From: Aeromonas bivalvium | Lineage (GTDB): Bacteria; Pseudomonadota; Gammaproteobacteria; Enterobacterales; Aeromonadaceae | Assembly: GCF_000819765.1 (NCBI RefSeq) | Contig: NZ_CDBT01000047.1 | Span: 56,162 to 120,161 of the forward strand | Reading direction: 5' to 3' | DNA: 64,000 nt | In this document: in pieces, positions 1 to 8,410 of the stretch | Layout of the letters: the number at the start of each line of letters is the position of its first letter | Numbering within the stretch: position 1 is the stretch's first letter | The notes under the pieces: model-generated | The model's input: only the letters and a program-made list of their open reading frames with translations | Told to the model about the DNA's origin: nothing | Database searches by the model: none | Made by a program: the position numbers and the translations under genes

Positions 1-293
1 ATGCCGCTGCCGGGCCACAGGGTCATGATGAGGGCGGTGACGACGCAGGCCGCCGCCCTCAGACCGTCGGCCAGTATGTAGACGCGCCGTCCGCCGACCC
101 GGTCGGCAAACACGCCGGCCAGGGGCAGGGAGATGAGGCGGGGCAGCCACTCGATGAAGAAGGCCAGCCCGGAGAGGGCAACGCTCCCCGTGCTGCGATA
201 GACCAGCAGGGGCACGGCAAACTGGAGGATCTGATCGCCGAGCCCGGACAGCATGCGGGAGCCCAGAAAGACGGAGAAGCGCATTCCCTGCAT
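1..293 (-). CDS. MFS-family transporter, N-terminal part (cut by window start)
   Basis: Only the first 97 residues are visible and the frame stays open to the window edge. The start ATG (complement of 291-293) has a GAGGAG ribosome site eight bases upstream; another in-frame ATG lies three codons later. The visible part has helices at about residues 5-33, 38-60 and 72-93, with the major facilitator motif A as GVFADRVGGRR at about 60-70 between helices 2 and 3. It is the last visible gene of the minus-strand operon with three ATP-grasp ligases and starts 11 bases after the preceding stop. I infer that it exports the operon's product. Family assignment is firm; substrate is unknown. Confidence 0.8.
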   Translation of the reverse strand, partial: MQGMRFSVFLGSRMLSGLGDQILQFAVPLLVYRSTGSVALSGLAFFIEWLPRLISLPLAGVFADRVGGRRVYILADGLRAAACVVTALIMTLWPGSG

Positions 294-304
294 AGACGTA
301 CTCC

Positions 305-1558
305 TCAACAGTGGACGACCGGCTGGTCGCAGGCGATCTCGGTGTCGGCCTCGATGGCATCGGCCAGGGTGTCGAGCCAGGCCAGCAGGGTCGGGTAGTC
401 GGCATGGTGCAACACTATCTGGCCCATGAAACCGCCATTGTCGGTCACCCTGGCGCTGACGCGCTCCCCCACGACCTTGCTGTAGCCGCCCTGATGCAGG
501 GTGATGCCCAGAGACAGGGCGAGGCGCGGGATATCGGCCTGGCGGCTCAGGGTGCCGCTCTGGCGCGGGCGCAACATGCGGATCCCGCTATAGCCCAGCT
601 GGCGGGGGAGGGCGGTGTGGGTCTGCCCCGTGCGGGCCCAGTGCAGCCAGCGTTGCCAGGGATCGAACGCCTCGAAGCTGAGGGCGGCGAGATCCCAGAT
701 GTGCATCCCCGCCGGTCGCATGTTGCTCTCCACCGCGCTGGCCCCCTGTTCGCGCAGGAAGAGCTCGTTGTGATAGGCCCCCCACTCCTCGGCCAGCAGT
801 CGGCGCATGAAGCCCCCGGCCTGATTGAGCCAGCGGGTCTGCTCCGGGGTGAGCCGGGCGGGCACTATCTGCTGGTACTCGGCGCGGTACTCCCCCTGGG
901 TGGTGTGTTTCTCGGTCAGCCAGCGGCAACCGGCCACATAGTCCCAGCTGAATTCCCGGGCCCCCTCGATGAGGGGCTCCATCATGATGCCGCTGGCGTG
1001 ATAGGGGGCCAGTTCCTCCCAGACGGCGGCGCAGTCGGTGTCTTCATGGACGGCCATGCAGCCCCGGCTGTTGCCCTCGGCCACCGGCTTGATGAAGCCG
1101 GTGCCGCCAAATGCCTCCCGGGTGGCGACCAGGGAGGCCAGGCTGTCGATGGCCCGGGCCGTCAGGGGCAGATAGTGATCCGGGGCGGGAACCTCGGCCT
1201 CCATGGCCCGAAAACGCCCCTTGTCCAGGCCCGCCAGGGCCGCCTCTGGCCGGGCGCCGGGCAGCCGGTAGTGCTGGGCCAGCATGGCTCCGAGCGGTAC
1301 CCCCCTGTCGGAGAAGGGGAGTATGCCGACCGGTGTCATGGCCGCGTCGGCCAGGGCCTCGCACACCCGCGCCAGTGCGGGGCTCTGGCCGAGCTCCGCC
1401 TGGATCACCAGGTCGGCAGCCTGCCAGTCTTGCAGGCTGGCCCGCTCCACCACCAGCACCAGCTGGCAGTCGAATCGGCCGTGGGCCAGCTGGCGGAGCT
1501 TGGCGACATCATAGATGCGCACATTGTTGTAACCGACGATGACGAAACAGGGGGTCAT
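305..1558 (-). CDS. ATP-grasp ligase C of the putative biosynthetic operon
   Basis: A 417-residue ATP-grasp protein. These enzymes activate a carboxylate as acyl phosphate and join it to an amine or similar nucleophile. Visible motifs are IKP with the nucleotide-binding lysine near 157, the adenine-loop glutamate in MMEPLIEGA near 194, HNELF at 263-267, and the metal-binding E-S-N-M-R at 277-281 followed by PAG. The start overlaps the stop of the upstream ATP-grasp gene by four bases (ATGA), so translation is probably coupled. The sequence differs clearly from the other two ligases here, so a separate coupling step is likely. The N-terminal 110 residues form the usual pre-ATP-grasp region. 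Substrates cannot be read from the sequence. Confidence 0.85.
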   Translation of the reverse strand: MTPCFVIVGYNNVRIYDVAKLRQLAHGRFDCQLVLVVERASLQDWQAADLVIQAELGQSPALARVCEALADAAMTPVGILPFSDRGVPLGAMLAQHYRLPGARPEAALAGLDKGRFRAMEAEVPAPDHYLPLTARAIDSLASLVATREAFGGTGFIKPVAEGNSRGCMAVHEDTDCAAVWEELAPYHASGIMMEPLIEGAREFSWDYVAGCRWLTEKHTTQGEYRAEYQQIVPARLTPEQTRWLNQAGGFMRRLLAEEWGAYHNELFLREQGASAVESNMRPAGMHIWDLAALSFEAFDPWQRWLHWARTGQTHTALPRQLGYSGIRMLRPRQSGTLSRQADIPRLALSLGITLHQGGYSKVVGERVSARVTDNGGFMGQIVLHHADYPTLLAWLDTLADAIEADTEIACDQPVVHC

Positions 1559-2745
1559 GCTGATACCTCCATCCGCGCGGGCGGGGTCGAAATGTATTCC
1601 ACTCGGGTCTGCTCCAGCAGGGCGCCGAGGGCGAGAGGTAGGGTCTGTGCCTGGCCCTGCACTATGCCGGACAAGGGGGTGGCACCGGTGGCATAGCTGA
1701 TGCTGCCGGGGCGTGCCGCCACAGGCGTCGCCTGATGCCAGCTGTGCAGCAGGGCGCCCCAGCGGCCGTGGTCGAAGTGGATGCGCTGGGTCTCGCCCCT
1801 GTGGTGGGCCGGGTAGACGAACCAGCCGTAGTGGGTGTCGGTCAGGGGGGCCGCCTGCTGGGTGATCTCCCCGTGGAGCTGGTATTGCAGGTCGATGTGA
1901 TAGAGGTTGAGCCCCGTCCTCAGGGCGAAGGTATCGGCGACCCCGGCCCCGCCGACCCGGCAGGCGGTCTCGAGGAAATAAACCCGGCCCGCCTCATCCT
2001 GGATCAGCTCGAAGTGGAAGCAACCCTGCGCCTGCCCCAGGGCGGCCAGGGTCTGGCGCAGCAGCGTTTCCATCTGCGGCTGGGGGGCTATCTGGACCGA
2101 GCCCAGGGGGGCGCCCCCGGCGTAGTCGAGGCAGTTGCCCACATAGCGGCTGGTGATGGATTGCACGACCTCGCCATCGCGCAGGAAGCCGTCCAGATGA
2201 CAGATGCTGCCGGGGATGAAGGCCTCGACGAAATAGTCGTCCGGGCGGGTCAGCTGCCCGATGGCGCCGAGCAGCTTCTGCCTGTCCCCCATCACTATCC
2301 CGGTGCTGGAGGCTTCCAGCCTGGGTTTGAGCACGAAACAGCCGGGGCCGTCCGGCAGGCGGGCAAAAGCCTCAAGGGACCAGAAGTCGGGCTGGGGGAT
2401 GCCGGCGGCGCGACAGCGCAGGCGCATGGCCCACTTGTCTCGCAGGGGCAATATGGCCGCCGGGCGATCTCCTGGGATGGCGAAACGCTCGCGCAGCAGG
2501 GCCGCCGCCAGCAGCTCGTACTCTGAGCGGGCGATCAGCCGGTCGGCGGCGCGCAGCAGAGGGGCGCACTGGCGGGCCAGCTCCTCGGCCTCGAAGCTGG
2601 CGACCTCATGGTGGTGGCTCCCGGGGGGAAGGTCTGCCTGGCCGCCGGGCAGGCAGAGGTAATCGACCCGGTGCGAGCCCTGGTCTATCACCTGGTCGTA
2701 GCGGATCTTGCCATAGGGCAGGCGGTGCAGGATGACGATGTTCAT
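1555..2745 (-). CDS. ATP-grasp ligase B, lacking the usual metal-ligand Asn
   Basis: A 396-residue ATP-grasp protein and the middle ligase of three. RDK at 102-104, KPR at 140-142, a glutamate near 174 in FVEAFIPG and HFEL at 244-247 fit the fold. The metal motif reads E-T-A-C-R at 259-263 followed by VGG, so alanine stands where most family members have asparagine. That could alter metal binding, or the enzyme may belong to a subfamily that tolerates it. Its ends overlap both neighbouring ligase genes by four bases, a sign of a strictly co-translated set. The reaction is probably carboxylate-amine ligation, but the substrate is unknown. Confidence 0.82.
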   Translation of the reverse strand: MNIVILHRLPYGKIRYDQVIDQGSHRVDYLCLPGGQADLPPGSHHHEVASFEAEELARQCAPLLRAADRLIARSEYELLAAALLRERFAIPGDRPAAILPLRDKWAMRLRCRAAGIPQPDFWSLEAFARLPDGPGCFVLKPRLEASSTGIVMGDRQKLLGAIGQLTRPDDYFVEAFIPGSICHLDGFLRDGEVVQSITSRYVGNCLDYAGGAPLGSVQIAPQPQMETLLRQTLAALGQAQGCFHFELIQDEAGRVYFLETACRVGGAGVADTFALRTGLNLYHIDLQYQLHGEITQQAAPLTDTHYGWFVYPAHHRGETQRIHFDHGRWGALLHSWHQATPVAARPGSISYATGATPLSGIVQGQAQTLPLALGALLEQTRVEYISTPPARMEVSA

Positions 2746-3998
2746 GGGTGATACTCCACCTGGAAGTGGTGCGCCGTGCTGGCGGCGAAGTCGGAGAAGT
2801 TGTGGTGCGGCAGCGCCGAGATGTCCCAGAGGGCCTGGCCGATGAAGATCTCCCGCTCTATCTGTGGCAGGCGATCACCCTCCTGCACAAACAGGCGCTG
2901 ATCGAGCAGGGGGACCTCGGCGCCGTTCCGGGGCTGGATGCGCGCCAGGGTGCGGCCACTCTGACCGAAGAAGACACGAAAGAAGCTGCGCCGGTTCGAG
3001 GGTTGCACCGGCTGAAGCGGCCGTGACAACAGGCTGTCTAGCCAGAGGGAGAGCAGGTCCACCCCGGCGTGATGCCGGGTGCTCTCCAGTATGTAGGCAC
3101 CGCCGATGCGCGGGTTGATCTCGACCATCTCCCACCCTTGCCGTTCGGCAAACTTGGCCTCGATATGGAACAAGCCCGTGGTGACTTCCAGGCTCGCCAG
3201 GCAACGGGTGACGAAGGTCTTGCCCTGCGCCAGTTGCTCGGCTTGTACCGAGACCGGGGGGCAGACGCAGGCGTTCTCCAGCACGGTAAAGCCCTGCTGG
3301 TGCATGTCTATCTTTTCATGGACGGCCAGTACCTGCGCCTCTCCCTTCGTCACTATGACCTCGAAGCAATACTCGGTGCCCTGGATCAGGTCTTCGATGA
3401 TGAATTCCGGTTCCCCCTCAAAGACACCGGCATAGGCCTGATCGGCGCAGGCCTGTCGCCACAGCGTCTCGAGCTGGTCAGGTTGATCCAGCTTGTCCGC
3501 CCGAAATGCGCCGAATGAGGCGAGCCCGGTTCTGGGCTTGATGAAGAAGGCGCTGGGATCCGTGATCCCTTGCCACAAGGCGTCGGTAAGCGGCTGGGCT
3601 TGCACCCGGGAGAGTCCGTCTCCGTGCAGCCAGCGTCGCATGGTGAGCTTGTCCCGCAATCGGGTCACGCAGCTCACGTCGAGGTCGGTGGCGCCGAGCA
3701 GGCCATTGGTCTGTGCCATGAGCTCGCGATAGCCATCCCATACCGAGATACAGGCGACCAGGGTGACCTCGTCGGGCAGGCGCGCCAGGCAGGCCGCTAT
3801 GTCCTGCATGGTCAGTGCATGGCCATCGGTGATCTCGAGCTGGCTGACCCTATCCCGCCAGGGAGGGGTGAGCGCGCGGGATGGGCGGGAAGAGAGGACA
3901 TAACACTCGAGTCCTCGGGCCGCCAGCTGCTGTTGCAGTGGGGCGACCATGGAGAGCAGCTGGTGGGACAGGATCAGGACACCTGTGCGTGAATTCAT
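2742..3998 (-). CDS. ATP-grasp ligase A of the putative biosynthetic operon
   Basis: A 418-residue ATP-grasp protein. I place the start at the ATG complementary to 3996-3998 because AAGGAG lies eight bases upstream; the longer open frame has no comparable signal. Motifs are RDK at 115-117, IKPR at 153-156, IIEDLIQGTEY at 200-210, HIEAKF at 278-283 and the complete metal motif E-I-N-P-R at 293-297 followed by IGG. It follows the diiron oxidase candidate after 44 bases and overlaps ligase B by four bases. It has the layout of the carbamoyl-phosphate-synthase / D-Ala-D-Ala-ligase-like superfamily used in small peptide and amide biosynthesis. The product is not identifiable. Confidence 0.84.
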   Translation of the reverse strand: MNSRTGVLILSHQLLSMVAPLQQQLAARGLECYVLSSRPSRALTPPWRDRVSQLEITDGHALTMQDIAACLARLPDEVTLVACISVWDGYRELMAQTNGLLGATDLDVSCVTRLRDKLTMRRWLHGDGLSRVQAQPLTDALWQGITDPSAFFIKPRTGLASFGAFRADKLDQPDQLETLWRQACADQAYAGVFEGEPEFIIEDLIQGTEYCFEVIVTKGEAQVLAVHEKIDMHQQGFTVLENACVCPPVSVQAEQLAQGKTFVTRCLASLEVTTGLFHIEAKFAERQGWEMVEINPRIGGAYILESTRHHAGVDLLSLWLDSLLSRPLQPVQPSNRRSFFRVFFGQSGRTLARIQPRNGAEVPLLDQRLFVQEGDRLPQIEREIFIGQALWDISALPHHNFSDFAASTAHHFQVEYHP

Positions 3999-4042
3999 GG
4001 GGTCACTCCTTGGGGGCCTGATGGACAGGCCCCGCTCCGTGC

Positions 4043-4798
4043 TTATGCGGCTTGCCCTGTGGCCTGGCCATGCTTCTCGTACAGCTCCACGAAGAACAGC
4101 TTGAGCAGCTCCTGGATTTCGCTGAAGTAGCGCTTGATGTCGACGATGTCCTGCTCGCTCTCGATGAGCAGATGCAGGATGTCCCACATCTCCTGGGTGT
4201 GATCCTCCACCAGATCGGTGTTCAGATGGGCGGCCTGACCGGCAATCTTGTCTTTGCCCAGGGAGTCGGCCATGGCGGCAATCTGCTTGGGGGTGATCTT
4301 CTGGGTGGTGTACTCGACCAGATAGCTGTAGCAGACCACGCCGAGGGGCTTCTCGTGTTCGGCCACGAAATAGAGGTAGCCGGCCAGCAGCCGGGTGTAG
4401 AAGCTGGGCTCGGTGCGATAGATCTCTTCCTGGCTGACGCCGATCCGCTCCGCATCCTGAATGAACAGGGTGTCGTGCAGCATCTCTTCATCCTGATAGG
4501 CGGCATAGCGCTGGGCGGCTTCGGCATTGATGCGGCTGATCTTGTGCAGGTTGTTGCACTGGGCGCTGCGCATCAGGCGGATACGCCAGGCATGCTCCAT
4601 GAGGGTCTGGCGATAGTAGGGCAGGTTGACTTCGGACCCCTCCAGGTGGCGGGCGAAGGGAACGGTGCGGTTCCACTCGTCAATCTTGGTATCGAGAAAT
4701 GCGTCCAGCTCCCGCTTTACCCTGGCGCTCTCCTGAAGGGAGAGCAGGGGTTTGCGACGAACGATGGCGCGGTCCGTGATGCGATTTTTCAAGTCCAT
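4043..4798 (-). CDS. Heme-oxygenase-like iron-containing oxidase (HDO candidate)
   Basis: A 251-residue, mostly helical protein of the iron-containing redox / heme-oxygenase-like diiron oxidase type. Relatives of this fold carry out N-oxygenation, desaturation or C-C cleavage on amino acids and fatty acids. Candidate metal ligands are spaced as in that fold: E104/E105 and H108 in DEEMLHD, E162 in LVEY, and H191, D195, D199 and H200 in HLNTDLVEDH. The start at 4798 follows GAGGA, and the longer open frame upstream is shadow sequence over the ferredoxin gene. A ferredoxin gene sits 20 bases upstream and could supply electrons. Family membership is inferred from motif layout; the reaction is unknown. 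Confidence 0.68.
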   Translation of the reverse strand: MDLKNRITDRAIVRRKPLLSLQESARVKRELDAFLDTKIDEWNRTVPFARHLEGSEVNLPYYRQTLMEHAWRIRLMRSAQCNNLHKISRINAEAAQRYAAYQDEEMLHDTLFIQDAERIGVSQEEIYRTEPSFYTRLLAGYLYFVAEHEKPLGVVCYSYLVEYTTQKITPKQIAAMADSLGKDKIAGQAAHLNTDLVEDHTQEMWDILHLLIESEQDIVDIKRYFSEIQELLKLFFVELYEKHGQATGQAA

Positions 4799-4818
4799 TT
4801 GAGAGTCCTCAGGTTGAG

Positions 4819-5082
4819 TTAGCGAAGAATGACGTCGCCCAGCACCTTGCATTGGCAAGCCAGGCGCAGGTTGGTATCGGTCTGTTTTGTCAGCGCGAAC
4901 AGCCGCTGCTCCCTGGGTGTCAGGGCAGAGAGCTGGTCCTGCCCCTCGACGACATTGATGGTGCAGGTGCCGCAATTGCCGGCGCGACAGGCGAACCGGA
5001 TGTGGTCGTCCATGTCGAGCAGGCGGATCGGGTCGGGTGAGTCGATGACGACGCCGCTTTCCAGGAAGGTGATGCTTGGCAT
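4819..5082 (-). CDS. Plant-type 2Fe-2S ferredoxin
   Basis: An 87-residue [2Fe-2S] ferredoxin. The four cluster cysteines are C32, C37 and C40 in CRAGNCGTC, and C76 in LACQC, the classic C-x4-C-x2-C-xn-C pattern. An extra C78 follows. I chose the ATG at 5082, which gives MPSITFLESG and a normal length; a longer in-frame start at 5139 would add 19 residues not typical of the family. It is the first gene of the minus-strand operon and lies just before the diiron oxidase candidate, so its likely job is electron transfer to that enzyme. No ferredoxin reductase gene is seen nearby. Confidence 0.85.
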   Translation of the reverse strand: MPSITFLESGVVIDSPDPIRLLDMDDHIRFACRAGNCGTCTINVVEGQDQLSALTPREQRLFALTKQTDTNLRLACQCKVLGDVILR

Positions 5083-5198
5083 AGTTGAGTTCCGGCAGAT
5101 AGGGGCTAGGCCGTGGATGGGCCTCATTTGCTGGGGCAACTCTAATCTCGCCCTCTATGGGGGGGCAGGGAAGGACGGTATTCATTTGGCATTACTTT

Positions 5199-5221
5199 GC
5201 CGGTAAAGTGGCCGGTAAAGT
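5199..5221. promoter_or_regulatory. Tandem 11-bp direct repeat, candidate MocR operator
   Basis: GCCGGTAAAGT occurs at 5199-5209 and again at 5211-5221, a 12-bp period of about one helical turn. It lies between the divergent MocR-type regulator and the ferredoxin-ligase operon. MocR regulators (GabR, PdxR) are known to bind direct repeats in such divergent promoters, so I infer an operator that controls both directions. Confidence 0.6.
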
Positions 5222-5238
5222 TGCGCAAGGAGGCAGCC

Positions 5239-6651
5239 ATGATGATCCCAGCGTTGGTATTCAGGCCAGGGGAGCCCAAGGTGGTTCAAATCACGGACCA
5301 CCTCGGCCAGTTGATCCGGGAGGGCGTGCTGCCCATGGGGACGCGGCTCCCCTCCATCCATGCCCTGACGCGCCAGTTCGGGGTGAGCAAGTTCACCGTG
5401 GTGGACGCCCTTGACCGGCTCAAGGGCCAGCAGCTGGTCCATGCCAGCCAGGGGCGTGGCTACTTCGTCTCCCGCCGTGGCCCGGTGCCGGATGGCGACA
5501 GCCTGGGGCAGCTGCTGCCCCAGGATTTTCTGAGCGTCTCCCGGCGCGCCCTGATCGGCGAACAGGGGGCGAGCCGTCCCGGCTGCGGCTTCTTGCCCGC
5601 CGATTGGCTCGATGGTGACAACCTGCGCCAGGCCCTGCGCCAGGTGAGTCGGCAGCCCAACCTCAGGCTGGCCGAGTATGGCGATGCCGCCGGCTATCGC
5701 CCCCTGCGCGAGACCCTGAGGGATCGCCTGGCGGTGCTCGGCATGGCGCTGACCCCGGGCCAGCTGGTGACCACGGCCAATACCATGCAGGCGCTGGATC
5801 TGCTGCTGCGCCTGCTGTTGCGCCCCGGGGATACCGTGCTGGTGGATGACCCCTGTTACTTCAACTTCCACGGTGTCCTGAGCCTGCATGGTGCCCGGGT
5901 GCTCTCCCTGCCCCGCACCCCGAATGGCCCCGATCTGACCCTGCTGGAGCGCTGGCTCAGGGAGGAGAAGCCGCGGCTCTATCTCACCTCCGGCCTGCTG
6001 CACAACCCCACCGGCCAGTCGCTCTCGCCTGCCCAGGCGTTCAGCCTGCTGGCATTGCTGTCCCGCTGGGATTGCCATCTGATCGAGGATGACCTCTATG
6101 GGGATCTGCTCGGGGAGGTGCCCAGGCTGGCCAGCCTGGGGGGCTGGGATCGGGTGACCTATGTGTCGGGGTTCTCCAAGCTGCTCAGCGCCAACCTCAG
6201 ACTGGGTTTCGTCGCGGCCAGCCCGGCCCTGGCCGCCAGCCTCGCCGGCCTGAAGCAGGTGTGCGGCGGGGTGACCATGGAGATAGGGGAGCGGATGCTG
6301 ACCGGGTTGCTGCGAGATGGCCACTACGATCGGCAGCTGCGGCGGATCCGCCAGCGGCTGTGCGATGCGGGGGGGCGTGTCGACGACTGGCTGGCGGGAC
6401 TGGGCTGTCGGCTGGAGTTCGATGGCCAGGGGGGCCTGTTTCGCTGGGTGCGGCTGCCGGACGGGGTCAACAGTGAGACCCTGGCCCAGTCGGCCCTGGC
6501 CGAAGGCATCGCCCTGGCGCCGGGATCCCTCTTCACCCGGAGCGAGGAGGGGCAGCGTCACATGCGACTCAACCTCGCCCACACCGATCACCCCGAGCTG
6601 ATGGCGCGACTGGGTCGGCTGCTGCGCGAGGCCGGGCGAGGGGAGACTTAG
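5239..6651 (+). CDS. MocR-family regulator (GntR HTH + PLP aminotransferase domain)
   Basis: A 470-residue transcription factor. Residues about 12-80 are a GntR winged helix (RLPSIHALTRQFGVSKFTV), and residues about 110-465 are a fold-type I aminotransferase domain. K314 in SGFSKLLSANLRLGF is the expected PLP Schiff-base lysine, DPCYFNFHG and NPTG lie upstream, and RLN near the C-terminus is the carboxylate-binding arginine region. AAGGAGG at 5227-5233 selects the ATG at 5239 (or the next codon, 5242). MocR proteins usually sense an amino acid, an amine or PLP and control the divergent operon. Here that operon encodes ATP-grasp ligases, which fits an amino-acid-derived product or substrate as the signal. 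Confidence 0.9.
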   Translation: MMIPALVFRPGEPKVVQITDHLGQLIREGVLPMGTRLPSIHALTRQFGVSKFTVVDALDRLKGQQLVHASQGRGYFVSRRGPVPDGDSLGQLLPQDFLSVSRRALIGEQGASRPGCGFLPADWLDGDNLRQALRQVSRQPNLRLAEYGDAAGYRPLRETLRDRLAVLGMALTPGQLVTTANTMQALDLLLRLLLRPGDTVLVDDPCYFNFHGVLSLHGARVLSLPRTPNGPDLTLLERWLREEKPRLYLTSGLLHNPTGQSLSPAQAFSLLALLSRWDCHLIEDDLYGDLLGEVPRLASLGGWDRVTYVSGFSKLLSANLRLGFVAASPALAASLAGLKQVCGGVTMEIGERMLTGLLRDGHYDRQLRRIRQRLCDAGGRVDDWLAGLGCRLEFDGQGGLFRWVRLPDGVNSETLAQSALAEGIALAPGSLFTRSEEGQRHMRLNLAHTDHPELMARLGRLLREAGRGET

Positions 6652-6809
6652 CCCCCAAAGGGGCCTTATCGGCCCGGGCTATCCGTGCTGGATAAGCTGC
6701 CCGGCCATTCCGCCCGGCAATGTCGCCCGGGAGGGAGAGGCTGGGTCCGGACACCCAAAGAGCGGGCCGGGGCCTGGCCCCTGAGGGGGGCGCCGCGCCG
6801 TTGCCCGCG

Positions 6810-7439
6810 TTAAATGAGCTGCTCGGCCATGCCGCCCAGAATGGAGAGGCTGACGGCGCCGAACAGCAGGCCGGTGACCAGATTGAGGGGGCGCTGCACC
6901 CGGCCGAGCAGGCGCTGGGCTCGCGGGGTGGAGAGGCACCAGGCGAGCAGGCCGAACCAGGCCAGGGAGAGCAGGAACAGCTCCAGGATCAACAGGCCCC
7001 GGGTCAGGCTGCCCACCTGGGGGGTGACCATGGCCGCCAGCAGGCCGACGAAGAACAACAGCGCCTTGGGATTGAGCAGATTGGTGGCGAGTCCGCGCCG
7101 AATGCCGAGGGCCAGTCCGCCCCGTTCGCTCCCTGCCTGCAGGCGGTCGGCCTCGCCACCCTGCCAGGCGGCCCTGAGGGCACCCCAGCCGAGCCAGCCC
7201 AGATAGAGGGCCCCGACCAGCCGCACCAGGGTGAACAACCAGGGGTGACTGGCGATCAGCAGGCTGATGCCGGTCAGGCTGAAGGTGGCGTGCAACAGGA
7301 TGGCGAGGGCGATGCCGATGGCGGCGCCCAGGGCGGTGGGCCTGTGCAGGCTGGTGCGCAGGATCAGCGCAAAATCGGGCCCCGGGCTTGCCAGGGCGAT
7401 GAGATGGAGGAGTCCCAGGGTGATGAACAGGCTCTGCAT
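6810..7439 (-). CDS. LysE/RhtB-family amino acid exporter
   Basis: A 209-residue membrane protein with about six hydrophobic segments. The RhtB/LysE signature SPGPDFALILR at about 18-28 and the conserved NPKALLFF near 120-130 are both present. The start at 7439 is preceded by GGAAAG; the much longer open frame reaching 8315 overlaps the neighbouring AraC gene and is not real. Family members export amino acids such as threonine, homoserine, lysine or leucine. The gene follows an AraC-type regulator on the same strand after 50 bases, a common exporter-regulator pairing. Substrate specificity is not visible. Confidence 0.88.
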   Translation of the reverse strand: MQSLFITLGLLHLIALASPGPDFALILRTSLHRPTALGAAIGIALAILLHATFSLTGISLLIASHPWLFTLVRLVGALYLGWLGWGALRAAWQGGEADRLQAGSERGGLALGIRRGLATNLLNPKALLFFVGLLAAMVTPQVGSLTRGLLILELFLLSLAWFGLLAWCLSTPRAQRLLGRVQRPLNLVTGLLFGAVSLSILGGMAEQLI

Positions 7440-7489
7440 GTGGCTGCTTTCCTTTACTGTGCCGGCGATGAGGAGAAGAGCTTGCCAGC

Positions 7490-8305
7490 TCAGGGATGGC
7501 CGCGGCTTGTAAAAGATTGCATCTGCTGGCGGTATTGCGCCGGCGTGATGCCGAAGGCCTGGCGAAAGCCGTGGTGGAAATGGCTCTGATCGAAGAAGCC
7601 TACCGTCAGCGCCACCTCGCTCACCGCCATGCCCCGGGCGAGCAGGGCCTTGCTGCGCTCGAGCCGCAGCCGCTTGAGCCAGGCGTAGGGGGTCATGCCG
7701 CTTTTTTTCTTGAACTGACGCAGGAAGGCGAAGCGATCCAGCCCGAACAGGGCGGCGAGCTCCTCCAGGCTGTGGGGCTGGTCGAGTCGGTCCAGCAGAT
7801 GCTCGCGCAGGAACCTGAGCTGGGGATCCGACAGCCTGTGCTCGCAGGGGGCCAGGTGCAGCAGATCCCCGAGCAGGGTCAGCAGGGTGCTCTGGGCCAG
7901 CAGGCCGTCGGCCAGGGGATCTTCCAGGTACATGTGCAGGCGGGCGAAACCGGCGTAGAGATCCGGGCGCCGCTGCAGGGCGCGGTCGAAGAAGTGTTCG
8001 CCACCGGGCAGCCAGTTGGCCAGGGTGGCGGGATCGATGGAGAAGACCCGCACCTCGTACCCCTCCGGCAGCAGGCTCAGGCCGTCGTGCATCTCGTCGG
8101 GATTGACGGTGGAGAGTTCGCCGCGCACCAGGGCGTGGCTGTTGCCCTTGTGGATGAACTTCTGGCCACCGCGCTGCACCAGGCCGACGTGATAGTCCAG
8201 GTGGACGTGACGGCCATAGCTGAACTCCCTGTGATGGGAGTGGGACAGCTCCAGTCCCGGCAGGTGGGGGGAGTGCCAGTAGTGAATGGGGGCTATGGGT
8301 TTCAT
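7490..8305 (-). CDS. AraC-family transcriptional regulator (cupin + HTH)
   Basis: A 271-residue regulator. The N-terminal cupin-like sensor (about 10-150) begins with the histidine-rich stretch HSHHREFSYGRHVHLDYHVG. The C-terminal double helix-turn-helix (about 170-268) includes HSLEELAALFGLDRFAFLRQFKKKSG and ends with the family signature GFFDQSHFHHGFRQAFGITPAQYR. It lies 50 bases upstream of the LysE-type exporter on the same strand and probably activates it in response to an amino acid. No separate operator could be picked out. Family call is firm; ligand is unknown. Confidence 0.9.
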   Translation of the reverse strand: MKPIAPIHYWHSPHLPGLELSHSHHREFSYGRHVHLDYHVGLVQRGGQKFIHKGNSHALVRGELSTVNPDEMHDGLSLLPEGYEVRVFSIDPATLANWLPGGEHFFDRALQRRPDLYAGFARLHMYLEDPLADGLLAQSTLLTLLGDLLHLAPCEHRLSDPQLRFLREHLLDRLDQPHSLEELAALFGLDRFAFLRQFKKKSGMTPYAWLKRLRLERSKALLARGMAVSEVALTVGFFDQSHFHHGFRQAFGITPAQYRQQMQSFTSRGHP

Positions 8306-8410
8306 CCCCTATCAATACCCCAGATGAAGGCAGGACGCTTGTAGATTATTGCGATCCCGGGTCGAGACCAGACAGGACACACCCGGCCAATGCCGGGTGT
8401 GTCTGCGGAT

